Assembly (NCBI GenBank): GCA_015679245.1
Contig: CP064953.1
Location: 1,860,001 to 1,924,000 of the forward strand
Length of the DNA: 64,000 nt
Source: Actinomycetaceae bacterium zg-1166
Lineage (GTDB): Bacteria; Actinomycetota; Actinomycetes; Actinomycetales; Actinomycetaceae
Reading direction: 5' to 3'
The position numbers and the translations under genes are program-made. A model generated the notes under the pieces. The model saw only the letters and a program-made list of their open reading frames with translations, had not been told where the DNA came from and searched no databases. This document shows, one piece after another, positions 40,628 through 48,821 of this stretch. Positions within the stretch are counted from its first letter, which is position 1. Each line of letters starts with the position of its first letter.

Positions 40628-41943
40628 CAGTTCGCCTCCGTTCGTGCTCCACGCTTGCGACGCGAGAGAGCTTGTAGTGTGGAGCGAATCTTCTCACCCT
40701 TTTCTGAGGAACGCGCGGTGAAATCTACAAAAATTTCTGAATGTGGTGATTCTTCGTCGTAATAGCCGGTGGAGTGTTTGCGTGCAGCATCAGTTTCTGG
40801 AACAAGGAAGGCTGCGATCCACCGCGTATGCGGACTCGAATCGATAAGAAGTGCTTTGGCGAAGAGAGTGAGCGGCACAGCGAGAATAGTTCCCATCGGC
40901 CCGGCTACTGCTGTCCAAAAGAGAAGGGAGAGGAAGGTAACCACGGTGGAGAGTCCTACGGCTTCCCCCGTGATCTTAGGTTGAAGCACTCCCTGGATCA
41001 CCGCATTAATCAGCGTGAAGGCGAGGATCACCCACAGTCCCGTGAGCCATCCCGAATCGAGGGCACCCATAAGAGCAGGTGGGATTACTCCCAGGACGAA
41101 TCCAATATTGGGAATGTAGTTCGTGATGAAGGAGAAAAGCGCCCAAGCCACTGGCATCGGCACATGGAGAGCCTCAAGAACGATGTAGTTAATGACAGCC
41201 ACAACTAGACCAAAGATCGTGGAGACAAGCCAGTACTGGCGTACACGCCCCTCAAAGGAGGCGAGGGCATCGAAGAGCATCGAATCGTGATTCTTCACAA
41301 TCTCAGAGCGAGTGCCAAGCGTGAGAGTGTCGATCGTAAGAAAGACGAGGCTAAGCACCATAACTCCCACGAAGCTACCCACCGAACTCAGCGAACTCAC
41401 AGCCGTGAGAACCGTGTCGAGAGCCTGGCTCACATTGAACGAGTTGAGTACCTTCGAGGTGATGTCCTCTGTGGCAAGGCCGTGCTCATTAGCAAGTTTG
41501 AGAAGATCTCGGATGGCATTTTGGAAGGCAGGCGCATACTCCCGGATAACATCTGGCAGACCCATCAAGGACCATGCCATAAGCCCAAGGAGGAGAACAA
41601 GCGCAAGAGCAATGGTGATGAGGGTGACACAAGCCGAAAGCCAGGGTGGCACGCCTTGACGCATAAGAACTCGGTGGATGGGACGCACCGTAAGAACGAG
41701 AGTGAGAGCAAAGAAAAGCGGCATGAAAAAGCTGCTGATATGCCCTAAGCCCGCACAGGTAACCGTGGCCAATGCTCCGACAATAAGAAACTTAAATCCC
41801 GCCGGGAGGCTAGCCGGACTTGCGATCCGTGCGGTAAGTGGAGCTTGGGTAAGTGGGACAGCTCCTTCCTGTGCGCGTGCAGCAGTAGTCACTGCGCTGG
41901 TGCTAGGTATGTCATTCGTGCCGCTGCGTGGCGTCTCGGCCAT
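40627..41943 (-). CDS. AI-2E family (PerM-type) membrane protein
   Basis: 438 residues with about eight hydrophobic segments, the C-terminal block NYIPNIGFVLGVIPPALMGA and GEAVGLSTVVTFLSLLFWT typical of the family. Members export small molecules or ions; the name comes from one member proposed to release autoinducer-2 and does not establish that activity. Hydrophilic tails of about 45 residues flank the membrane part. It overlaps the PBP gene by one codon edge (ATGA), so a role near the cell wall is equally possible. luxS is 24 kb away in this window. Confidence 0.87.
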   Translation of the reverse strand: MAETPRSGTNDIPSTSAVTTAARAQEGAVPLTQAPLTARIASPASLPAGFKFLIVGALATVTCAGLGHISSFFMPLFFALTLVLTVRPIHRVLMRQGVPPWLSACVTLITIALALVLLLGLMAWSLMGLPDVIREYAPAFQNAIRDLLKLANEHGLATEDITSKVLNSFNVSQALDTVLTAVSSLSSVGSFVGVMVLSLVFLTIDTLTLGTRSEIVKNHDSMLFDALASFEGRVRQYWLVSTIFGLVVAVINYIVLEALHVPMPVAWALFSFITNYIPNIGFVLGVIPPALMGALDSGWLTGLWVILAFTLINAVIQGVLQPKITGEAVGLSTVVTFLSLLFWTAVAGPMGTILAVPLTLFAKALLIDSSPHTRWIAAFLVPETDAARKHSTGYYDEESPHSEIFVDFTARSSEKGEKIRSTLQALSRRKRGARTEAN

Positions 41944-42334
41944 GTGCCTCTCCTCGCATGTACTCCTGCTTATATGTCTGTGCTAAGCCTATGTGCCTAC
42001 CGGCAGACACTGGAAGATAGGCGCGGCACATGTGAGAAAGTGATGCGGGAAGAAGGTGGACACTTTCCTTTGGAAGGTACCCATTCTTCAGAAGGCACCA
42101 ATCCTCAGTCTCTAGGTAAATCTATGAGCTTCCAGCTCTCAGTTCTCGCGGTAGCGCCAAATCGCAATCCTCGACATAAAGTGCGCTCTGATGAACCCAT
42201 GTACGTCTTCTAAAAGATGTGCAAAATCCCTGCAAATACACAGAAGATACACATTGGAGCACAAGATACTCCCACCAAGGGTATGTACACAAAGCTCGTT
42301 AAAATTTTGATAGGTAATTTTCTCAACAGCAGTT
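41944..42334. other. Intergenic region AI-2E gene / MFS gene
   Basis: 391 bp with no credible gene. ATGTGCC (41991-41997) and GGCACAT (42025-42031) could form a loose hairpin; otherwise nothing is supported. Confidence 0.5.
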
Positions 42335-43627
42335 TTATACGATACGTGGTTCGCCATTTAACCTAGAAATTATGAGGGAATATACAGTTGCGACGATCCA
42401 TACCACCGCCACTAAAACAATGTGAACAGGGCGTGACCATCCCGTGATAGGAACCACTATCACTGCCACGCCAGCAGCCACACATTCGGCAATATTGAAG
42501 AGAACGTCATAGATCGAAAATGCTCGCCCTCGATACTCGTCGACCGTATCAGACTGAACAATCGTGTCTACCGCGATCTTTGCCCCTTGCACACCCACAC
42601 CAAAGATCACGAGTCCAAGGAGATACCACAAGCGTGAAGGCCATAACACAATGCAGATCTGCCCTACCGTGCCAGCAACTAGGCACACGACGATCCACGT
42701 TGAAGGGCGCACATACGCACGAGCCATCGGCGTGAGAAGCACAGCAACCCCATGTCCAGCCACCATCGCCCCAAATAGTGCACCTGCCGAGGCGAGACCC
42801 GCATCGGCATTCGCAGAATCAGCAAAAAGATTACGCCCAGCGAGGATGAGCATGATGAGTTGCATTCCGTAGACAAAGCGGTGTGCGGCCATCGCACCCA
42901 ATGCAGCGGCAGGAGTCCCACGCCTCACAAGATAGCGTGCAGCAGCGGCGATATCACTCGCAGCACTAGTGATCTGAGAACCAAGACGACCACGACTCTC
43001 CACACGCTCTGGCCCAAGCTCATCGCACCCAAATAGGCGTGCCACCGCAGAACTCGCAAGGAAAAGAAGGGTCGCCACGACGAGAGAACCCACATTGCGA
43101 AGCTCGGGATTAGGCAAAGCAAGGCGAAGCACAATCCCCACACAAGCACCGAAGGCCGTAGCTACACCACCCAAAGTAGGAACAAGGGAATTGGCGATAA
43201 GGAGCCGTTCACGCGCCACTACCATCGGCAATCCCGCCGAAAGCCCGGCCAGCATGAAGCGAGAAACACCAAGAGCGAGGAGTACCAGAGGATAGACAGC
43301 CCACATCATGCTAGCGAACATAAGTGGAAGGATGAGGAGCACTAAAGCAAAACGCAAGAGATTTCCCCACACAAGCACCTGACGGCGGCGCCATCGATCA
43401 AGGAAAGGCCCTGTGAATGGGCCGACAAGAGAATAGGGCAAGGCCATGACAACAAGCGCCGCCGCTACCCCTGCCACCGATGTTGCCGTCTCGGGACTAA
43501 AGATAAAGAGCGAAGCAAGACCCGCCTGAAGCATCCCGTCTCCTAATTGTGAGACGAGGCGCACAGCCAAGAGCTTACGGAAGCCTGAGGTTGTGGCGAG
43601 GGCAGAGAGATCATCAACGAGACGCAT
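42335..43627 (-). CDS. Major facilitator superfamily transporter
   Basis: 430 residues with 11-12 membrane segments. The loop between helices 2 and 3 has the MFS motif in the form GPFLDRWRRRQVLVWGN. The half is repeated after a central hydrophilic loop (about 195-225), and SDTVDEYRGRAFSIYD near the end is common in MFS efflux proteins. Substrate unknown. It lies 48 bp downstream of pcnA on the same strand and may be co-transcribed. Confidence 0.87.
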   Translation of the reverse strand: MRLVDDLSALATTSGFRKLLAVRLVSQLGDGMLQAGLASLFIFSPETATSVAGVAAALVVMALPYSLVGPFTGPFLDRWRRRQVLVWGNLLRFALVLLILPLMFASMMWAVYPLVLLALGVSRFMLAGLSAGLPMVVARERLLIANSLVPTLGGVATAFGACVGIVLRLALPNPELRNVGSLVVATLLFLASSAVARLFGCDELGPERVESRGRLGSQITSAASDIAAAARYLVRRGTPAAALGAMAAHRFVYGMQLIMLILAGRNLFADSANADAGLASAGALFGAMVAGHGVAVLLTPMARAYVRPSTWIVVCLVAGTVGQICIVLWPSRLWYLLGLVIFGVGVQGAKIAVDTIVQSDTVDEYRGRAFSIYDVLFNIAECVAAGVAVIVVPITGWSRPVHIVLVAVVWIVATVYSLIISRLNGEPRIV

Positions 43628-43675
43628 AAAGAACTTTCTCAGAGAAACAGGCGGGCGAGCTATGGATGAGCAACG

Positions 43676-45169
43676 TTAGAACTCATCGTGGTGTTCCTGC
43701 CACCAACTCATAAGGCGTGCCACTGCCTCCTCATGGCTGAGAGGTCCTTCCTCAAGACGAAGATCAAGAAGGAAGTTACGTGCAGCACCCACCACACGCC
43801 CTGGCCCTACTCCTAGGATCTCCATAATCTGTGTACCGTCAAGATCCGGGCGAATCGCGTCAAGCTCTTCTTGCGCGGCAATCTCCACGATCCGGCGGGA
43901 GAGCTCGTCGTTTGCTGCCTGAAGTCGGGCGACTTTGCGAGGGTTCTGCGAGGTGATATCCGCCCTGATAAGGCGCAAGAGGCGGGGTAGAAGATCGCCA
44001 GCATCACGCACAAAGCGCCGTACGGCTGAATCAGTCCACTCCGATTCGGAGAAACCAAAAGCTCGAAGATGAAGCTCAACGAGGCGTGCAACATCTTTCT
44101 CTGTCTGTTTATCGAAGCGAAGGGCGCGCATACGAGCGGAAGCCAGGCGCGCACCGACGACATCGTGCCAGCGGAAAGTCACCGAGCCATCACGCTCAAA
44201 CTGGCGCGTAGCCGGTTTGCCGATGTCATGGAAAAGGGCAGCGAGACGAAGCACAAGATCGGGGCCAATAAGAGGTCCACCCAGAGAAGGCTCAGCTGTG
44301 AGAGATGTAGCTTCCTCTCCCTTGCGATCTTCGAGAGAAATCGCCTGTTCCATCACTGTGAGAGTGTGTTCGTAGACATCCTTGTGTCGGTGTTCAGCAT
44401 CCACTGTGGTGCAAAGTTCAGCTACCTCGGGAAGGATAATTTCATTCACTCCGGTGTACGTGAGAATCTCGATACCACGGCGCGGAGATGGAGAGAGCAC
44501 AAGGCGCTCAAGTTCACTGCGGATGCGTTCAGCAGAGACGATTTCCAGACGCTCGGCCATATCGTCCATCGCTGCCATGACATCTTCGCTCACATCGAAA
44601 CCAAGCTGTGCAGCAAAGCGTGCACCCCGCAAAATACGCAGAGGATCGTCGTCGAAAGATTGCCGAGCAGTGACAGGAGTGCGCAACACTCCCTCAACAA
44701 GATCGCTAAGTCCTCCACAAGGATCCACAAGTTCGATCGTGGGCAATCGCACTGCCATTGCATTGACTGTGAAATCGCGGCGAGTGAGATCGCCCTCAAG
44801 TGTGAGGCCGAAATTCACATCAGGTTTGCGTGAGCCAATCTCGTAGGAGTCACTGCGGTAGGTCGTTACTTCCACCGTTAAAGCACCGCGCTGAGCGCCA
44901 ATTGTGCCAAATTCCTTGCCGATATCCCACGTAGTTGAACCCCAGGTGGCGAGCAGTTTTTCCGTCTCATCCGGACGCGCCGAGGTGGTCAAATCGTAGT
45001 CGTGAATCGGCAGGCCAAGAAAGGCATCACGAACAGGCCCGCCCACGAGCGCCAATTCATGGCCTGAATCTGAGAAAATGGTTCCTAGTTCATGGATGGC
45101 ACGCGGGAGGTGCCGAAGGGCTCGCTCACCTTGCATAAGGAGAAGTGCCCGGCGGTTTCCGTTTTCCAT
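43676..45169 (-). CDS. pcnA: CCA tRNA nucleotidyltransferase / poly(A) polymerase family
   Basis: About 497 residues. Class II nucleotidyltransferase head: ELALVGGPVRDAFLG, then the metal-binding DYDLTTS; LTRRDFTVNAMAV and the neck RILRGARFAAQLGF follow, then an HD domain (HRHKDVYEHTLTVMEQA; LFHDIGKPATR). It adds or repairs the CCA end of tRNAs; tRNA-Leu in this window indeed lacks encoded CCA. Start uncertain: ATG 45169 (MENGNRR) with GGGGCGAGG just before it, or ATG 45250 without a ribosome site. Divergent from the nudix gene, as in other actinobacteria. Confidence 0.92.
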   Translation of the reverse strand: MENGNRRALLLMQGERALRHLPRAIHELGTIFSDSGHELALVGGPVRDAFLGLPIHDYDLTTSARPDETEKLLATWGSTTWDIGKEFGTIGAQRGALTVEVTTYRSDSYEIGSRKPDVNFGLTLEGDLTRRDFTVNAMAVRLPTIELVDPCGGLSDLVEGVLRTPVTARQSFDDDPLRILRGARFAAQLGFDVSEDVMAAMDDMAERLEIVSAERIRSELERLVLSPSPRRGIEILTYTGVNEIILPEVAELCTTVDAEHRHKDVYEHTLTVMEQAISLEDRKGEEATSLTAEPSLGGPLIGPDLVLRLAALFHDIGKPATRQFERDGSVTFRWHDVVGARLASARMRALRFDKQTEKDVARLVELHLRAFGFSESEWTDSAVRRFVRDAGDLLPRLLRLIRADITSQNPRKVARLQAANDELSRRIVEIAAQEELDAIRPDLDGTQIMEILGVGPGRVVGAARNFLLDLRLEEGPLSHEEAVARLMSWWQEHHDEF

Positions 45170-45278
45170 CCTCGCCCCTGTATCCGTCTCGTTGCTTGCT
45201 TCACGCTCACTCACCTTACAAGGGTGCCACGGCATACCGTTAGCGCGCATACGAGCGGAGAGACTACGGTTGTGAGAT

Positions 45279-46064
45279 ATGTCGAGTGAAGTCCCGGTGC
45301 CGGTACCACTACCCGCGCCGCCGCCTCAGCGCCCACGCATACGCACAGGTGCGAATTTTCCCAGCGGCATCATGCCTAGCACACGTGCTTCTAGCGAACG
45401 CGAACTAACCCCAAACACTACGAATAAAGAGACTTCCGCAGGCAAAGACAAAGTAGGCCAAGCCGGTTCCGCACACACGGCTCAGCCACACCCCGTGCCC
45501 ACTCCTGCGAGCGCAGCTCCTGTTCCTGGTGCCACTTCGCGTGGAGGAATAGGGCGACGCTATCGTCCACATCTGCGCCATGGACGTATGGATCAGGGAA
45601 GTGCGACACCGCACCCACTCCTTCCGGTTGTCAATGAGACAAGTGCAGGGGGAGTGATTGTCTCGGTGCAAGGTGGGCGCGCCTATACCGCTGTGATTGC
45701 CCGGCGTAACCGTGGAGGACGCCTCGAATGGTGCCTACCCAAAGGGCACCTTGAAGGTTTGGAGACAGCCGAAGAAGCCGCAATTCGCGAGGTCTCAGAA
45801 GAGACAGGAATCACAGGGCGTGTGCTGCGCCATCTTTCCACAATTGACTACTGGTTTTCGGGAACTGACCGCAGAGTTCATAAAGTGGTTCATCACTTCC
45901 TACTTGAGGCTCTTTCTGGCACTCTCACCACGGAGAATGATCCGGATCACGAAGCGGAGAAAGTGGAATGGGTACTCCTCGATCGCGTCCCTTCCCGACT
46001 GGCCTACCCCAACGAGCGTCAGATCATTGCCGTGGCGCGTGAGATTCTGTTGGGGCGCGATTGA
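45279..46064 (+). CDS. NUDIX hydrolase (MutT family)
   Basis: 261 residues. The first 110 are a Pro/Ala/Thr-rich low-complexity tail; the nudix domain follows (SAGGVIVSVQGGRAYTAVIA) with the catalytic nudix box GHLEGLETAEEAAIREVSEE continuing TGI. It hydrolyses nucleoside diphosphate derivatives; exact substrate unknown. The pcnA-nudix-DUF6049 order matches the mycobacterial Rv3907c-Rv3909 region. No Shine-Dalgarno lies ahead of ATG 45279. The stop shares a base with the next start (TGATG). Confidence 0.92.
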   Translation: MSSEVPVPVPLPAPPPQRPRIRTGANFPSGIMPSTRASSERELTPNTTNKETSAGKDKVGQAGSAHTAQPHPVPTPASAAPVPGATSRGGIGRRYRPHLRHGRMDQGSATPHPLLPVVNETSAGGVIVSVQGGRAYTAVIARRNRGGRLEWCLPKGHLEGLETAEEAAIREVSEETGITGRVLRHLSTIDYWFSGTDRRVHKVVHHFLLEALSGTLTTENDPDHEAEKVEWVLLDRVPSRLAYPNERQIIAVAREILLGRD

Positions 46065-48778
46065 TGGCGGAGCGTCGGAGCTTACGGGAACGTGTACGAG
46101 AAAAATTAAACTCGGGGAGTCTGCGTTCTCGTCACACATTCGCACGCCTCACTCTCGCCGCTTCCCTCCTCATGGCCGGAAGTATGGGTACTAGCCTCAA
46201 CTTAGTTCATGCCAGCATTACCCCCAGGGAAGGAGGAACCCCCACAAGGTCTATCGCCACAGCGCGAATCCCCGCAACGCGAATAGCCACAGTACTTCCT
46301 ACCTCTCCCACCCAGGATTCCTCTCCCAGTCTTGAAATCTCGGCGCTTACTCGTGCCTTCCTCAGCCCAGAGGAAGATCTCTCCCTCACTCTCACCGTGA
46401 GGAATCCAAGCACCGAACCTCTCGACCTCACCCGTGTTGAAATTGCGGGGCACCGTTCCACTCCCTCAACTCGCGTGCGTGTGCTCTCTTTCCTTGACGG
46501 TTCCAACACGCCTTTGCGCACGTTATGGGCGCAACCTTCGGATCTCACTGTGGCTCCTGGTGCTAGCGTGGAGATCCCTGTAAATGTGCCACACAGCGAT
46601 CTTGGCTGGACACATGGTATTAATTCCTGGGGACCCCGGGGGATTGAAGCTCGCGTGCACACAGTTCACGGGAAGGGATCTCACATCCTTACCGCCCGTT
46701 CCCTCACTGTGCTTGCGCCAAACTACGAACTTCCAGGTACACCCACGGGAGTTTTTGTGCCAATTACCTCCACGACTAAGGATCTTGCGAGGAAGAGTTC
46801 CGTGCACGATCGCACCATATACTCGCCCTCGCCGAATGAAACACCAGCACCCACACAGGAGAACTCACATACCTCCCCCACCACAGATGACTCACATGGG
46901 GATTCTCCTTCTCCCTCAGCAGGTGAAAGTTCACAGGAATCTATGCACCAGGATCGCGAGAAGGAAAGTGGAATCACTGAACGTATGGCTCACACCCTCC
47001 GGGTACTTGCACTACCAGGAGTCAGTGTTCTTATTCAGCCTGATGTCGTAGCTGATGCTCTGACGAACAGCCAGACCGACACAGATTCGACACCAGACAC
47101 TACAAAACAGAACACTGCCAGAGAAGACACCTCTGCATCGAGATCAGCTTTGCGCCTTTTTTCAGAAAATCCCGCTACGGAAGTAATCGCGAGTGCCATG
47201 TACGATGCAGATGCCGCAGCTCTCGCCCACGCCGGAAAGGACTCCTATCTGGCCACGTCCTACACCACTGGAGCGACAGCTCTTGCCACAGCGGGTGTCA
47301 ATGCCACATCTATGATTGCTGCTCTTGCCCCTGGAGCTGATAGAGAAACGGTGGGGGCACTTGTTGGCGCTGGAGTGAAGGCCGTCATCGTTCCAGGCGA
47401 CGAGATCCCAGCTACCGGCTATCAGTACGCTGCACCTTCGGCTCGTACCTCCGTGATTTATCACAAGGGTGAGAGCGAGGAGAGCCTTCCAGCTCTAGCG
47501 ACAGATGCGACGATTTCGGCAGCCCTGGCTGGCTATCTCGTAGGTGAAGGTGAATCTGTGGCACGTGCCACGGAGGTGAAGGAACTCAGCCCCCTCAATG
47601 CCCGCCAGCTCACTTTGGCGCTCAGTGCCATCACCTATCTCGAACGCCCAGCAGATCAGCGCGCAATGCTTCTGGCTGTGGATCGCCCAGAACTTCTTCA
47701 CTACGGTGCCACAGATCCGACTGATACCAGCCTTGCACATGCAATATCGTCCACGAATCTCGCCGAAACAATTTCTGCTCTTATGTCCGCACCCTGGGTG
47801 GTACCCACCACCGTAAGTGGTTTGCTGAATGAGCAAGAATCTCCTGTGCAGCGTGCCGACCTCCCGGAGAAATACATCAGCGATGGTGAGGCACTCACAG
47901 AAGAACTCACAAGTGCGACAACTACACTCTCGTCGATTACGAGAATCGCCAATCTCTCTGTTCAGCCAGACGTACTTGTAGATCCGGCCACCGAAATATC
48001 GGCTTCACTCGCAGGACTCGCCTGGCGTAGCGATCCTGAGGCGCGCACACGGCATATCCAAGATTTCTCCCTCCTCGCCCAAGGGTATGTCAACTCAATC
48101 GTCGTCGCCCCTTCCTCGACGATTAATGTGATTTCTCGGGAGGCTTCTCTTCCGATCCTTGTCGATAACCGCCTCTCTGTGGATATCGGAGTGGTGGTAG
48201 CTCTCACAAGCAAAGATCAGCGCCTTGTCTCCTCACAGAGAGTAGCTGTGAAAATTCCTGCACATGGAAGTACAAAGGCACGTGTTCCCGTGGAGGCCAC
48301 AGGTTCAGGCAATATCACTGTAGAGGCACAGGTTCTTTCTCCTTCTGGAGAAAAAATTGGCAAACCACAAGTCATGCATGTGCGAGTGCGCGCCGATTGG
48401 GAAAATACAGGAACCATCATTCTGGGTGGGGCTTTATGTGTGGTGCTTATGGTGGGAGTATTCCGTTCTCTCTCCCACGGACGGCGTTCTACTGAGGCGA
48501 AGCTGCGTGGGCCAGGATTTTCTTCTGGAACTCCCGATGAGGGCAAGGTTTCTCATCCTGGTGATGAAGATACCGATTGTGATGCTGTGGCATCTTGCAC
48601 CTGCGAGGGGAAAGCTACTCCTAGTGAGGAGAGGAGTTCCTGCGAGGAGAGTGCTCCCGAAGCTGCGGAAGAGGCTACTACGTGCAACGATATAGCCGAG
48701 GAATATGCGCGAGGAGCCTCCTCACCTTCACTTCCTTCCTCGGTGTGGCCTGGGCCAACACTAGACCGTCAGCGATAG
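46064..48778 (+). CDS. DUF6049 family secreted, membrane-anchored protein
   Basis: 904 residues, the counterpart of mycobacterial Rv3909 by position and architecture. Basic start, a signal sequence at about 28-50 (TLAASLLMAGSMGTSLNLVHA minus its last residue fits the cleavage region), then a large extracellular part beginning with a beta-rich domain (LSLTLTVRNPSTEPLDLTRV), a Ser/Thr/Pro-rich linker and a second large domain. One C-terminal membrane helix (TIILGGALCVVLMVGVF) is followed by a cytoplasmic tail with CDAVASCTCE. Function unknown; neighbours suggest cell-envelope assembly. ATG 46064 overlaps the nudix stop. Confidence 0.85.
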   Translation: MAERRSLRERVREKLNSGSLRSRHTFARLTLAASLLMAGSMGTSLNLVHASITPREGGTPTRSIATARIPATRIATVLPTSPTQDSSPSLEISALTRAFLSPEEDLSLTLTVRNPSTEPLDLTRVEIAGHRSTPSTRVRVLSFLDGSNTPLRTLWAQPSDLTVAPGASVEIPVNVPHSDLGWTHGINSWGPRGIEARVHTVHGKGSHILTARSLTVLAPNYELPGTPTGVFVPITSTTKDLARKSSVHDRTIYSPSPNETPAPTQENSHTSPTTDDSHGDSPSPSAGESSQESMHQDREKESGITERMAHTLRVLALPGVSVLIQPDVVADALTNSQTDTDSTPDTTKQNTAREDTSASRSALRLFSENPATEVIASAMYDADAAALAHAGKDSYLATSYTTGATALATAGVNATSMIAALAPGADRETVGALVGAGVKAVIVPGDEIPATGYQYAAPSARTSVIYHKGESEESLPALATDATISAALAGYLVGEGESVARATEVKELSPLNARQLTLALSAITYLERPADQRAMLLAVDRPELLHYGATDPTDTSLAHAISSTNLAETISALMSAPWVVPTTVSGLLNEQESPVQRADLPEKYISDGEALTEELTSATTTLSSITRIANLSVQPDVLVDPATEISASLAGLAWRSDPEARTRHIQDFSLLAQGYVNSIVVAPSSTINVISREASLPILVDNRLSVDIGVVVALTSKDQRLVSSQRVAVKIPAHGSTKARVPVEATGSGNITVEAQVLSPSGEKIGKPQVMHVRVRADWENTGTIILGGALCVVLMVGVFRSLSHGRRSTEAKLRGPGFSSGTPDEGKVSHPGDEDTDCDAVASCTCEGKATPSEERSSCEESAPEAAEEATTCNDIAEEYARGASSPSLPSSVWPGPTLDRQR

Positions 48779-48821
48779 AATGGCATTTCCACACCAGCAG
48801 GTTCGCTAAGGAGGACATGCC

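Noticed and set aside
40627-41943. AI-2 exporter working with LuxS
   Set aside because: The family name does not prove AI-2 transport, and the gene is 24 kb from luxS and coupled to a cell-wall synthase.
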